Positions 55,512 to 64,000 of a stretch of DNA of 64,000 bases are shown here, in pieces. A model generated the notes under the pieces. It had not been told where the DNA came from, searched no databases, and saw nothing but the letters and a program-made list of their open reading frames with translations. The translations under genes were made by a program, and so were the position numbers. The DNA comes from Paraburkholderia youngii (GTDB lineage: Bacteria > Pseudomonadota > Gammaproteobacteria > Burkholderiales > Burkholderiaceae): contig NZ_JAALDK010000001.1 in NCBI RefSeq assembly GCF_013366925.1, positions 4,147,165 through 4,211,164 on the forward strand, read 5' to 3'. How positions within the stretch are numbered: the stretch's first letter is position 1; every line of letters begins with the position of its first letter.

Positions 55512-57116
55512 TTAGCTGCCGCGACGTGCCGAACGGGGACCGTCGTTGCGGCGCGCGCCGTAACCGTCACGCGAACCGTAACCGTCGCGCGAACCATAGC
55601 CGTCACGCGAACCGCCGTGGCTTTCGCGCGAGCCGTAGCCGTCACGCGAACCGCCGGCCGACTTGTTGCCCCAGCCGCCGCCGTTGCCGTTGCCGTTGCG
55701 CGAGCCACTGTAGCCGCCCGGCTTGCCCGAGCCGCTGCCGAAGCGGCGGCCGTTACCGGCCGGACGACCGCGGCCACCGAATCCAGGACGGCCGTTGCCC
55801 GAAGGCGGCGCCTTGCGCGGCTCGAAGCCTTCGACGACGTTGACCGGCAGCGGCGTGCGCACGAAGCGCTCGATGCGCTTCAACGCGCCCTGTTCGGCGT
55901 GATGCACGAGGCTCACCGCGATACCCGAGCGGCCCGCGCGGCCGGTACGGCCGATACGGTGCACGTAGTCTTCGGCGAACTTCGGCAGGTCGTAGTTGAA
56001 CACGTGCGTGATGCCCGGGATGTCGATACCGCGAGCGGCGACGTCGGTTGCAACCAGCACGCGCACGCGGCGCTCGCGCAGCGCGCGGATCGTGCGGTTA
56101 CGCGCGCCTTGCGGCAGGTCGCCGTGCAGCGCGGCCGATTCGAAACCGGCGTCGGCCAGACGGCCTGCCAGCTGGTCGGCGTCCATCTTGGTTGCCGTGA
56201 AGACGATCGCCTGATCGAGGCCGTCGGCACGCAGCAGATGGTCGAGCAGACGGTCCTTGTGATCGCGGTCGTCGACGTAGTGGACGGTTTGCGAGATGTT
56301 GGTGCGCTGCTCCATGCGCTGGACGATCTCGATACGCTCCGGGTCCTTCAACAGACGGCCGGTCAGCGAGCCGATCTTGCCGTCGAGCGTGGCCGAGAAC
56401 AGCATGGTCTGACGCGTAGCCGGCGTCTCGGCGACGATCGTGTCGATGTCGTCGATGAAGCCCATGTCGAGCATGCGGTCGGCTTCGTCGAGCACGAGGA
56501 TCTGCAGTTGCGACAGATCGATGCGGCCGCGCTCGAGGTGGTCGATCAGACGGCCCGGCGTCGCAACGAGGATTTCAGGGTTCTTCGCGAGCAGCATCAG
56601 CTGCTGGCCGTAAGCGACGCCGCCGAGAATGCTGACGGTGCGCAGGCGCTTGAGGTGCTTGCCGTACGTCGCGGCGGCGGTCGTGACCTGCATCGCGAGT
56701 TCGCGGGTCGGCGTCAGCACCAGCATGGTCGGACGTGCGACCGGCTGCGGACGGCGGCCGCGGCCACCGTCGGCCGGGCGCGGTTCGCGCGGCTGGCTCG
56801 CCTGGGCCTTTTGCAGCTGCGCGAAACGCTCGATGGCGGGCAGCATGAAGGCGGCGGTCTTGCCCGACCCGGTCGGGCTCGAAACCAGCAGATCGCGGCC
56901 GGCGATACCGGCCGGCACAGCGCGTTGCTGCACCGGCGTGGGGTGCTCGTAGCCAGCGGCGGTCAGCGCGGAGACGACTTCCGCGGACAGGCCGAGCGAC
57001 GCGAAGCTCGGCTTGGCGTCAGCCTGCGCGGCGGCTGCGGGAGCGGCGGGCTCGAGACCAAGTGCTTCGTCGGCGATGGCGTTCAACGGGCTGCTGGGGG
57101 TGTTGCTCAAAGTCAT
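55512..57116 (-). CDS. rhlE: DEAD-box RNA helicase, RhlE type, with Gly/Arg-rich repeat tail
   Basis: A 534-residue RNA helicase. After a 35-residue Ala-rich head comes the Q motif (FASLGLSAEVVSAL, then HPTPVQQ), Walker A SPTGSGKT at 80-87, LVLDEADRMLDMG, SAT, and the C-terminal motifs VATDVAARGIDIPG and HRIGRTGRAG. The last 110 residues are Gly, Arg, Ser, Asn and Tyr-rich, with four near-copies of GSRDGY; such tails bind RNA and aid ribonucleoprotein assembly. The ATG at 57116 gives MTLSNTPSSP; the frame is open upstream but is leader sequence. Roles in ribosome maturation and RNA decay are typical. Confidence 0.93.
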   Translation of the reverse strand: MTLSNTPSSPLNAIADEALGLEPAAPAAAAQADAKPSFASLGLSAEVVSALTAAGYEHPTPVQQRAVPAGIAGRDLLVSSPTGSGKTAAFMLPAIERFAQLQKAQASQPREPRPADGGRGRRPQPVARPTMLVLTPTRELAMQVTTAAATYGKHLKRLRTVSILGGVAYGQQLMLLAKNPEILVATPGRLIDHLERGRIDLSQLQILVLDEADRMLDMGFIDDIDTIVAETPATRQTMLFSATLDGKIGSLTGRLLKDPERIEIVQRMEQRTNISQTVHYVDDRDHKDRLLDHLLRADGLDQAIVFTATKMDADQLAGRLADAGFESAALHGDLPQGARNRTIRALRERRVRVLVATDVAARGIDIPGITHVFNYDLPKFAEDYVHRIGRTGRAGRSGIAVSLVHHAEQGALKRIERFVRTPLPVNVVEGFEPRKAPPSGNGRPGFGGRGRPAGNGRRFGSGSGKPGGYSGSRNGNGNGGGWGNKSAGGSRDGYGSRESHGGSRDGYGSRDGYGSRDGYGARRNDGPRSARRGS

Positions 57117-57542
57117 GTGAATCCTTGAAAACGATCCTGGGTGGTTCATCGGATGAAAAACGTCAACGCCAATCGGCATACCCAAGTCGTCGGATTCAGC
57201 GAGCAAAAAAGCAGCGAGCAAATCGAAAAACGGGGGCAACTCGCGACAATGAAGGCGAGTTTTTCGTTAGAAGCTGTATCGGATGCGACATGCCAACATG
57301 GCGAGTCGCCAGCCTGGGACTTGAGCCCGTAGTGGGCTAGGCAGAAGGGGACAGGTTCTAAACTGGATTGGAGCAAACGCTATGGGACGCTGCGCCGCGA
57401 GGACCGTTGGAAAAAACGGGCGAAGCAGTGAAGCGCAGGCGGCATTATAGCGACCTTTGCTGCACTGCGCCACCATTCAGGCAATTCCGACAGAAAAAAG
57501 TGACGGAATGCAGTAGGGAATTGAGATTGGCGCGCCGGAGAC
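57117..57542 (-). promoter_or_regulatory. Long structured leader and promoter of rhlE
   Basis: TATAAT on the minus strand at 57444-57449 is the best -10 box, though its -35 is weak, and predicts a leader of about 320 bases. The leader includes a perfect palindrome TGGCGAGTCGCCA at 57299-57311, a hairpin AGCCC/GGGCT at 57324-57338, and several T-runs. No gene was found within it. Leader-based control, as known for other DEAD-box helicase genes, is an inference. Confidence 0.45.
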
Positions 57543-57812
57543 TCAGGCCGCGGCACCGCTCTTCAGCGATTCGACGAGCTCGACGTATTGCTGCTTAGCA
57601 GCGTCCTGCGCGGTGCCCTTGAGCGCCGCCCAAGCTTCGTACTTGTATTTGCCGACGATGTCGGTGAAGCCCGGCTTGTCGCCGTGCACGTCGCCTTCGC
57701 TCGCCTGCTTGAAGAGCGCATACAGACGCAGCAGCGTCAGATTGCCCGGACGCTCGGGCAACTGCTTGACGTCCTGCTGGGCTTGTTCGAACTGGGAGTT
57801 GATATCGGTCAT
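57543..57812 (-). CDS. Acyl-CoA-binding protein
   Basis: An 89-residue ACBP that holds long-chain acyl-CoA in the cytoplasm. It starts MTDINSQFEQAQQDVKQLPE and contains LRLYALFKQASEGDV and KYKYEAWAALKGTAQDAAK, the full acyl-CoA pocket signature including Tyr and Lys ligands. ACBPs are common in eukaryotes but scattered in bacteria; Burkholderia often carry one. The ATG at 57812 fits the family start; the longer frame does not. It lies divergently from tsaB. Confidence 0.92.
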   Translation of the reverse strand: MTDINSQFEQAQQDVKQLPERPGNLTLLRLYALFKQASEGDVHGDKPGFTDIVGKYKYEAWAALKGTAQDAAKQQYVELVESLKSGAAA

Positions 57813-57978
57813 GGTGGTTTGGCCCGCGTGGCGGGATAGATGAGATCGGCTGAAAATCATAACAATTGACCGCCGCCGCGGGGCCGAGGGCTTATTCCAA
57901 ACCGGGCGGCCGCGAAGGGGGGCAGCGTGGTCGCGCAAACCACCATTCACGCGCACCGCGCCGATTACAATACGGTCC

Positions 57979-58815
57979 ATGACTCAAACAGTGCTCCTTG
58001 CAATCGATACATCGACCGAATTCTGTTCGGCGGCGCTCGTGTCCGCGTCCGTCGATGCCGCCGGTCAGCCCAACGCCGAACCGCGCGTCTGGGTTCGTCA
58101 CGAACAAACCGGCGCGGTGTCCAGTACCCGCCTGCTGCCGGCGATCCGCGAACTGTTCGACGAAGCCGGCCTCACGTTGGCGGACTGCGACGCGATCGCG
58201 TTCGGCTCGGGTCCGGGTTCGTTCACCGGACTGCGTACGGCGACCGGTGTCGCCCAAGGCCTCGCGTTCGGCCTGAACCTGCCAGTCGTACCGATCGGCA
58301 CGCTGCTCGCGTGCGCGGAGAGCGCCCGCCTGCGCGATCCGTCGACCACGCGCGTGCTGGCCGCGCTCGACGCGCGCATGGACGAAATCTACTGGGCCGA
58401 CTACGCGTGGGACGACGCGCAACACGAATGGCGCACCGTTCAGACGGCGTCGCTCGATGCGCCCGAGCGGATCGCGCTGCCCGACGTACCGTTCACACTC
58501 GCCGGCAACGCGGCAGCCGCGTTCGGCGAGCGATTGCCGGCGGTTGCGGCCGCGCAGCGCGTCGATGGCGAGGCGTTGCCGCATGCGTTGCCGCTCGCGT
58601 ACGCGGCGCTGCGCGCGTTTCACGCGGGTCGCACCGTACCAGCCGATCAGGCCGCGCCCGAGTACGTCCGCGACAAGGTCGCGCAGACGACCGCCGAGCG
58701 CATGGCCGACAAAGCGGCGAAATCGGCCAAAGCGGCTCATAGCGCCGGGCAGTCCGCACAGAGTGCGCCCAACGGCGCGGCTGGCCAGCCGTCCCACGAC
58801 GAGGCGCGCCCATGA
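57979..58815 (+). CDS. tsaB: tRNA threonylcarbamoyladenosine biosynthesis protein TsaB
   Basis: A 278-residue ASKHA-fold protein that, with TsaD and TsaE, makes t6A at position 37 of ANN-decoding tRNAs. It begins TQTVLLAIDTSTEFCSAAL. FGSGPGSFTGLRTATGVAQG is the family hallmark and VLAALDARMDEIYWADY follows. The C-terminal 45 residues are Ala/Lys/Ser-rich and extend beyond typical TsaB (about 230). The stop overlaps the start of rimI by ATGA, so the two are translationally coupled. Confidence 0.95.
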   Translation: MTQTVLLAIDTSTEFCSAALVSASVDAAGQPNAEPRVWVRHEQTGAVSSTRLLPAIRELFDEAGLTLADCDAIAFGSGPGSFTGLRTATGVAQGLAFGLNLPVVPIGTLLACAESARLRDPSTTRVLAALDARMDEIYWADYAWDDAQHEWRTVQTASLDAPERIALPDVPFTLAGNAAAAFGERLPAVAAAQRVDGEALPHALPLAYAALRAFHAGRTVPADQAAPEYVRDKVAQTTAERMADKAAKSAKAAHSAGQSAQSAPNGAAGQPSHDEARP

Positions 58816-59306
58816 GCGGCGTGCTGCTCACGGACCGCTACATGTCGCCGATGACCGAAAGCGACCTGGACGAAGTCGCCGCGATCGAGAAGCTAGCGTA
58901 TGAGTTTCCGTGGAGTCGCGGCAACTTCGGCGACTCGCTGCGCAACGGCTATTTCGGCGTCTGTCTGCGTCACGTGACGGGCACTTTGATCGGCTATTGC
59001 GTGCTGATGCCGGTCGTCGACGAAATGCATCTGCTAAATCTTTGCGTCGCACCTCAAGCGCAAGGCGCCGGCGCGGGCCTCGCGCTGCTGCGCGAGGCGG
59101 TGCGCATCACGCACGCGGAGAAGCTCGACGGGCTGCTGCTCGAAGTGCGGCCGTCGAATCATCGGGCAATCCGGTTGTACGAGCGCTTTGGCTTCGCATC
59201 GATCGGCCGGCGCAAAAATTATTATCCGGCGCGGCATCGCGCCCGGGAAGACGCGATCGTGATGCGTCTGTCGTTTGCCACGGAGGGCGAAGATGGCGCT
59301 GCATGA
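58812..59306 (+). CDS. rimI: Ribosomal protein S18 alanine N-acetyltransferase
   Basis: A 164-residue GNAT enzyme that acetylates the N-terminal Ala of S18. The substrate site residues lie in YEFPWSRGNFGDSLRNGY. The acetyl-CoA loop is VAPQAQGAGAGLALL. RPSNHRAIRLYERFGF, followed by RKNYYPA, is the classical RimI C-terminus. It sits between tsaB and the uracil glycosylase gene with overlapping ends, an order conserved in many proteobacteria. Confidence 0.95.
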   Translation: MSGVLLTDRYMSPMTESDLDEVAAIEKLAYEFPWSRGNFGDSLRNGYFGVCLRHVTGTLIGYCVLMPVVDEMHLLNLCVAPQAQGAGAGLALLREAVRITHAEKLDGLLLEVRPSNHRAIRLYERFGFASIGRRKNYYPARHRAREDAIVMRLSFATEGEDGAA

Positions 59307-60279
59307 AACGGTGCTCGAAGAATTTGGACTCGCGCCGCTGTGGGTGCGTCGCGGACTCGCCGCGCGCGAGGCGGAGGCCGGGCAGGGTGATGCGTCGCAG
59401 TCGCTGGCGGAACACGCAAACGACGAGCGACGCGCGGAGCCGGCGCCGCAGACCGCGCGCGAAGCGCTGCGCGCAACCGCCGACGCGCAGCCGCAGCAAG
59501 CGCCGCGTGAACCCGCACCGCGCTTCGACGAAACCGCCGCGCGCCGCGAGACATCACAACCGCAACCGGACTTTTCAGCCCCGCCAACTTTCGATGCACC
59601 ACCCGACGACGACTTCGCGTGGTTCGACGATCCAACGGCATCGGCCCCCGCACCGGCCGAAGCACGCCGCGACGCGCCCGCGCTGCCGGCTATCCACACG
59701 CTCGACTGGGACGCGCTCGCCGAGCGCGTCGCCGGATGCGAGGCCTGCCGGCTGTGCGAGAAGCGCACGAACACGGTGTTCGGCGTCGGCGATCGCGAGG
59801 CCGACTGGATGCTGATCGGTGAAGCGCCCGGCGAGAACGAGGACCGTCAAGGCGAACCGTTCGTCGGCCAGGCCGGCAAGCTGCTCGACAACATGCTGCA
59901 TTCGCTCGCGCTCGCGCGCGGCACCAACGTCTATATCGCGAACGTGATCAAGTGCCGGCCGCCTGGCAACCGCAATCCGCAGCCGGATGAGGTCGCGCGT
60001 TGCGAACCTTATCTGCAGCGCCAGGTGTCGCTCGTGAAGCCGAAGCTGATCGTCGCGCTCGGCCGTTTCGCCGCGCAAAGTCTGCTGAAGACCGAGGCGA
60101 GCATTTCGTCGCTGCGCGGCCGCGTGCATACGTACGAGGGTGTACCGGTGATCGTCACCTATCATCCGGCCTATCTGCTGCGTAGCCTGCCCGACAAGGC
60201 CAAGGCATGGACGGACCTGTGCCTTGCGCGCGCCACGTGGCTCGCGAACGGCGGCGCGCCGTCGAACGAATCAAAGTGA
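59293..60279 (+). CDS. Uracil-DNA glycosylase, family 4 (Fe-S type), with long linker
   Basis: A 328-residue glycosylase that removes uracil from DNA. Signature blocks are GEAPGENEDRQGEPFVGQAG, with the adjacent ANVIKCRPPGNRNP and the C-terminal VTYHPAYLLR. Cys residues suited to a 4Fe-4S cluster are in CEACRLCEKR, KCRPP and RCEPYL. The first 25 residues (MALHETVLEEFGLAPLWVRR) are conserved-looking, but residues 30-130 are Ala/Glu/Pro-rich and likely disordered. The ATG at 59293, preceded by GGAGGG, overlaps rimI by 14 bp. Confidence 0.93.
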   Translation: MALHETVLEEFGLAPLWVRRGLAAREAEAGQGDASQSLAEHANDERRAEPAPQTAREALRATADAQPQQAPREPAPRFDETAARRETSQPQPDFSAPPTFDAPPDDDFAWFDDPTASAPAPAEARRDAPALPAIHTLDWDALAERVAGCEACRLCEKRTNTVFGVGDREADWMLIGEAPGENEDRQGEPFVGQAGKLLDNMLHSLALARGTNVYIANVIKCRPPGNRNPQPDEVARCEPYLQRQVSLVKPKLIVALGRFAAQSLLKTEASISSLRGRVHTYEGVPVIVTYHPAYLLRSLPDKAKAWTDLCLARATWLANGGAPSNESK

Positions 60280-60305
60280 CGATCCCCGAGGGACCGGCGG
60301 CGCGC

Positions 60306-61307
60306 ATGTCCGCCACGTCTGTCAGCCGCGCGGCGCTTCTCGATACGTTGCTGGGTTTGCGTGACGATGCTTCAGTCGATGCGCTGCGCGATCCCGCCGT
60401 CCGCGATCTCGCCTGGCTGCTGCTGAGTCCCGATCTGTTGCGCCCTCAGCCTCCCGCGGGCGCGCTCGCCGATCCATTCGACACACCGCAGGAATTGCAG
60501 GCCACGCTCGACTGGCTGCGCGCGCTCGATGCCACTCCAGAACCTCTGCATCAGGATCTCGCGGCAACGCGCATCACGCGTCTTGGCCGCTACGCCGAAC
60601 GCCTGCTGGGCTTTTTCCTTCGTCATGGGCCGGGCACGCAACTTATCGCAGCGGGTGTGCCGCTACGGCACGCGGGCCGCACGCTCGGTGAATGCGATTT
60701 CCTCGTGCGCACACGCGAGGGCGCGCGACTGCATTGGGAACTCGCGGTGAAGTGCTATCTGCATGCGGGCGATCCGAATGGGGCAGAGGCGGCGCGTCTC
60801 GCCGATTATGTCGGCCCCAATCTGAAGGACCGCTTTGATCTGAAGCTCACGCATCTGCTCGATCATCAGTTGCCGCTCAGCGCACGCGAGGAATTTGCAA
60901 CGACGGGCTATACGGGCGCGTGGACGCCGCAGATGTTCGTCAAAGGCTGGCTGTTTTACCGGCATGGCGCCACGCCCACCGATCCTCCCGAACTCGATCC
61001 CGCGCATGGCCGCGGCTGGTGGGTTACGCATCGCGACTGGCCGGCTTTCGAGTGCGCGCACACGCGCAAGTGGCGGCTGTTGCCGCGGCTCGAATGGCTC
61101 GCGCCGCAGTATCGAATGCAAGCCGGCGCGGACGACTCGAGCTATGTCGACGCAACCGCGCTCGCCGCTCGAATCTCACCGCAATACGGCCCGACGATGG
61201 TTGCCGGATTTATCGAAGACAACACGGGACGTCTGCTCGAGCGCTCGCGCGGCTTTATCGTGCCCGACGACTGGCCCGAGCACGCGCGGCGTTACGCGAA
61301 GCAATAG
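60306..61307 (+). CDS. DUF1853 family protein
   Basis: A 333-residue cytoplasmic protein matching DUF1853, a proteobacterial family of unknown function. Features are LGRYAERLLGFFLRH, then GECDFLVRTREGARLHWELA followed by VKCYLH. The pattern D in CDFLV, about 13 residues, then E-x-x-V-K resembles the catalytic core of PD-(D/E)XK nucleases; this is my reading, not a known activity. The start may be GTG at 60276, which overlaps the upstream stop as GTGA; ATG at 60306 has GAGGGA upstream. It completes the tsaB-rimI-UDG run. Confidence 0.88.
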   Translation: MSATSVSRAALLDTLLGLRDDASVDALRDPAVRDLAWLLLSPDLLRPQPPAGALADPFDTPQELQATLDWLRALDATPEPLHQDLAATRITRLGRYAERLLGFFLRHGPGTQLIAAGVPLRHAGRTLGECDFLVRTREGARLHWELAVKCYLHAGDPNGAEAARLADYVGPNLKDRFDLKLTHLLDHQLPLSAREEFATTGYTGAWTPQMFVKGWLFYRHGATPTDPPELDPAHGRGWWVTHRDWPAFECAHTRKWRLLPRLEWLAPQYRMQAGADDSSYVDATALAARISPQYGPTMVAGFIEDNTGRLLERSRGFIVPDDWPEHARRYAKQ

Positions 61308-61313
61308 CGTCGC

Positions 61314-62120
61314 TCACCACCACCGATGAAAGTGATGCACCGGCCCCACGCCGTGGCCGACGTCGAGCCGCTCGCTCGCCTGCAGCGCACCGGTTAGATA
61401 AACCTTCGCATCGGCCACGGCGCTAGCGAGATCGTCGCGCTGCGGAATCAACGCCGCGATCGCCGACGACAACGTGCAGCCCGTTCCATGCGTGTTCTTC
61501 ACCGGCACGCGCGGACCGCCGAGACGCAGCGTGCCGCTTTCCTGCACGAGCCAGTCGGGGCTATCGGTCGCGCTCAGATGGCCGCCCTTCATCAGCACCG
61601 CGCGCGCGCCGAGCCCGCGCAACGCTTCGCCTTGCTCGACCATGCCGGCTTCGCCGGTGGCGGGCTGCGTGCCGAGCAACGCGGCCGCTTCCGGCAGATT
61701 CGGCGTCAGCAGATCGGCGAGCGGCAGCAGTTCGTCGCGAACCACCGCGACCGCATCGGGCAGCAATAGCGCGTGATTGCTCTTCGAGATCATCACCGTG
61801 TCGAGCACGATGTGTTTGGGCCGGTGACGGCGCAGCGCGTCGGCAACCGCGCGTGCGATCGGCGCGTTCGCGAGCATGCCGATCTTCACCGCGTCGATGC
61901 GGATGTCGTCGAACACCGCGTCGAGCTGCGCGGTGATGAACCCTGGGTCCGGCGCGTGGATCGCGGTCACGCCGCGCGTGTTCTGCGCGGTCAGCGCGGT
62001 GATCACGCTCGCGCCATAGGCGCCGAGCGCGGAGAAAGCCTTCAGATCGGCCTGGATGCCGGCGCCGCCGCCGGAATCGGAACCGGCGATCGTCAGCACA
62101 TTGGGAATCGTTTGAGTCAT
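61314..62120 (-). CDS. thiD: Hydroxymethylpyrimidine/phosphomethylpyrimidine kinase
   Basis: A 268-residue ribokinase-fold enzyme that phosphorylates HMP and HMP-P for thiamine synthesis. It begins [20 protein letters not shown], the substrate-binding signature. [13 protein letters not shown] and the anion-hole/catalytic Asp-like [14 protein letters not shown] block are intact. The start is clear. The gene converges on DUF1853 with only six bases between stops, and lplT copy 2 lies 61 bp upstream on the same strand. Confidence 0.95.
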   Translation of the reverse strand: MTQTIPNVLTIAGSDSGGGAGIQADLKAFSALGAYGASVITALTAQNTRGVTAIHAPDPGFITAQLDAVFDDIRIDAVKIGMLANAPIARAVADALRRHRPKHIVLDTVMISKSNHALLLPDAVAVVRDELLPLADLLTPNLPEAAALLGTQPATGEAGMVEQGEALRGLGARAVLMKGGHLSATDSPDWLVQESGTLRLGGPRVPVKNTHGTGCTLSSAIAALIPQRDDLASAVADAKVYLTGALQASERLDVGHGVGPVHHFHRWW

Positions 62121-62181
62121 GGTCGAGCGAGGAAGAAGAAGGGCGCGCTCGTGCGTGTCGCGGCCGGCCCGGCGCGGTTGA

Positions 62182-63489
62182 TCAGTGCTTGGCTTCGCCG
62201 ATCAGCGCGACCGAATCGAACGCGCGCTGGTTCGCCTGGTGGCGTCGCATGACGAGCCACATCATCACACACACAAAGGTGCCGAACAGCACGATCACGA
62301 CGGTAACCGGCACGTCGAGCCACACGAGCACCGCGTACAGGCACAGCATCACGAGCACGGACAGATTCTCGTTGAAGTTCTGCACGGCGATCGAATGGCC
62401 TGCCGACAGCAGCACGTGCCCGCGATGCTGCAGCAGCGCATTCATCGGCACGACGAAAAAGCCCGACAGGCCGCCCACGAACATCAGGAAGATATACGCG
62501 AAGATCAGGTAGCCCGACACGTGCATGCGGCCAAAATAAATGCCCCAGTGCGGGGGAAACAGATCGCGCGTATAGAACGCCATCAGCATCACGGAGATAC
62601 CCATCATGATGCCGACCGGCAAGACCGACAGCGACTTCTTCAACGGCACACGCGAAGCCGCAAAAATCGCGCCGCCCGCGACGCCCACCGCGACCACCGC
62701 CTGCAGGATCGCCGCCTCGGACAGCGACATGCCCAACGACACCTCGGCCCATTTCAGCACGATGAATTGCAGCGTCGCACCCGCGCCCCAGAACAGCGTC
62801 GTCACGGCGAGCGAAATCTGTCCGAGCTTGTCACGCCACAGCACGAGAAAGCAGTCGGCGAAATCGGTGATCAGACGGATCGGACCGTGTTCCTGGCGCG
62901 GATAGCGCGCGCCGGTGTCGGGAATGCGCAGATTGAATAGCGCGGCGACCACGTAAATGCCCATGATCACGAGCATCGCGGCTTCCGCAGGCGTGTTCAC
63001 GGTGGGGACGTGCCATTTGAGAATCGGCGCGGCGATGTGCGGGCTGATCAGCGCGCCGCCGAGGACCGTGCCGAGAATGATCGAGCCGACCGTGGTGCCT
63101 TCGATCCAGCCGTTCGCGGCGACCAGCCGGTCAGGCGGCAACAGTTCGGTGAGAATGCCGTATTTGGCGGGCGAGTAGGCCGCCGCGCCGAAGCCGACGA
63201 TGCCGTACGCAATCAGCGGATGCGCGCCGACCAGCATCGTGATGCAGCCGACCACCTTGATCGTATTGGTGATGAACATCACGCGTCCTTTCGGACGGGA
63301 GTCGGCGAATGCGCCGACGAAGGCGGCAAGGACGACGTACGACAGCACAAAAAACAGCTTGAGCAGCGGCGTCATCCAGTTCGGAGCGTGAAGATCTTTC
63401 AGCAGTGCGATAGCAGCGATCAGAAGCGCATTGTCGGCCAGCGACGAAAAAAACTGCGCGGCCATGATGGTGTAAAAGCCTTTTTTCAT
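62182..63489 (-). CDS. lplT: Lysophospholipid transporter LplT-like (MFS), copy 2
   Basis: A 435-residue MFS protein starting MKKGFYTIMAAQFFSSLADN, closely related to copy 1 at 15674-16972 (I judge over half of aligned residues identical). FGAAAYSPAKYGILTELLP and RIPDTGARYPR are shared. About twelve membrane segments are visible. The ATG at 63489 matches copy 1; the upstream frame is not homologous. It is divergent from alr. Which copy is the functional equivalent of enteric LplT cannot be told from sequence. Confidence 0.92.
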   Translation of the reverse strand: MKKGFYTIMAAQFFSSLADNALLIAAIALLKDLHAPNWMTPLLKLFFVLSYVVLAAFVGAFADSRPKGRVMFITNTIKVVGCITMLVGAHPLIAYGIVGFGAAAYSPAKYGILTELLPPDRLVAANGWIEGTTVGSIILGTVLGGALISPHIAAPILKWHVPTVNTPAEAAMLVIMGIYVVAALFNLRIPDTGARYPRQEHGPIRLITDFADCFLVLWRDKLGQISLAVTTLFWGAGATLQFIVLKWAEVSLGMSLSEAAILQAVVAVGVAGGAIFAASRVPLKKSLSVLPVGIMMGISVMLMAFYTRDLFPPHWGIYFGRMHVSGYLIFAYIFLMFVGGLSGFFVVPMNALLQHRGHVLLSAGHSIAVQNFNENLSVLVMLCLYAVLVWLDVPVTVVIVLFGTFVCVMMWLVMRRHQANQRAFDSVALIGEAKH

Positions 63490-63707
63490 CTGATGCGATG
63501 CTGTCCTCGCTGCGGTCCGTCCGCCCCGGCCGTTTGTTATGCGTCCGGGCTTATGCCGATCGAAATGGGTTGTGCGCACGGCTTTATATCATGAAAATAG
63601 ATGGATTCAGACTAGCAGAATCCTTGATCGCACCGCCCAGCGGGCCGCAGAGCGCTGAAAACGCCTTGTAAGCCGCTGATTCGCAAGTGTCTTTTCGAAA
63701 AAATCCC

Positions 63708-64000
63708 ATGCCGCGCCCCCTTTCCGCCACGATTCATACCGCTGCTCTCGCCAATAACCTCGCTGTCGCGCGGCGCTATGCGCCGAAATCGAAAATCTGG
63801 GCCGTCGTCAAGGCTAATGCCTATGGGCATGGCCTCGCGCGCGTGTTTCCCGGATTGCGCGCGACGGACGGCTTTGGGTTGCTGGACCTCGAAGAAGCGG
63901 TGAAGTTGCGTGAATTGGGCTGGGCAGGCCCAATTCTTCTGCTGGAAGGCTTTTTTCGGCCGACCGACATCGACGTAATCGACCGCTACAGCTTGACCAC
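63708..64000 (+). CDS. alr: Alanine racemase, N-terminal part (cut by window edge)
   Basis: The first 97 residues are visible. [20 protein letters not shown] is the typical opening, and [13 protein letters not shown] contains the Lys (residue 35) that forms the Schiff base with [22 protein letters not shown] continues the barrel. The enzyme interconverts L- and D-alanine for cell wall synthesis. The gene continues beyond the window. The ATG at 63708 has a poor ribosome site (AAAAAAT) but matches the family start. Confidence 0.95.
   Translation, partial: MPRPLSATIHTAALANNLAVARRYAPKSKIWAVVKANAYGHGLARVFPGLRATDGFGLLDLEEAVKLRELGWAGPILLLEGFFRPTDIDVIDRYSLT

Noticed and set aside
57299..57360. Palindromes and a GGGGACAGGTTC-like motif upstream of rhlE, resembling remnants of a repetitive element
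   Set aside because: Only one copy is present in the window and no transposase or matching second end was found, so I treat it as part of the helicase leader.

Overview
The window is a 64 kb, GC-rich, gene-dense piece of chromosome from a betaproteobacterium. Gene content, order and protein style point to Burkholderia sensu lato (Burkholderia/Paraburkholderia), most likely the main housekeeping chromosome. Species cannot be named from sequence alone. I found no insertion sequence, integrase, prophage or CRISPR array.

Layout. 1-9 kb: end of a purine-type phosphoribosyltransferase, kup (K+ uptake), tex (RNA-binding accessory factor), a secreted Gln-rich repeat protein, a YdcH-like small protein and a DinG/YoaA-type Fe-S helicase. 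9-20 kb: a tiny Ala/Pro-repeat lipoprotein, the L16 arginine hydroxylase (roxA/ycfD type) divergent from slyD, a frameshifted metallophosphoesterase-like gene, mutS, a first lplT-like transporter, suhB divergent from trmJ, and cysE. 20-30 kb: lpxH, ppiB, ppiA and a TPR protein, divergent from cysS; then an AlkA-type glycosylase, accA, tilS, lysC and tRNA-Ser. 30-36 kb: a catabolic operon of MFS transporter, GH31 glycosidase and porin, the most accessory-looking part. 36-44 kb: a small Pro/His-rich secreted protein, a yejABEF-type peptide/muropeptide ABC importer, an NlpC/P60 murein endopeptidase and a patatin-like lipoprotein. 44-48 kb: gltX followed by tRNA-Ala and two tRNA-Glu/tRNA-Asp pairs, then a GNAT and an AraC regulator. 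48-57 kb: a gamma-glutamylcyclotransferase-like gene, the glyoxylate shunt genes aceB and aceA with a haloacid dehalogenase, a LysR regulator and a stress protein, then an RhlE-type helicase. 57-64 kb: ACBP, the tsaB-rimI-UDG-DUF1853 run, thiD, a second lplT-like gene and the start of alr.

How they work together. Most genes are core functions: translation and tRNA modification (tilS, trmJ, tsaB, rimI, cysS, gltX, five tRNAs), DNA repair (mutS, alkA, udg, dinG-like), envelope and lipid metabolism (lpxH, accA, two lplT, patatin, NlpC/P60), amino-acid synthesis (lysC, cysE) and the glyoxylate shunt.

No wholly new multi-gene system is evident. Points that merit a second look are: the CG-repeat frameshift at 12166-12173; the duplicated Glu-Asp tRNA pairs next to gltX with a terminator between them; the inverted repeats at 26052-26077 and 35984-36008; the 84-bp coding repeats at 5721-6056; the intercistronic hairpin in the GH31-porin operon; the long structured rhlE leader; and the paired LplT paralogues.
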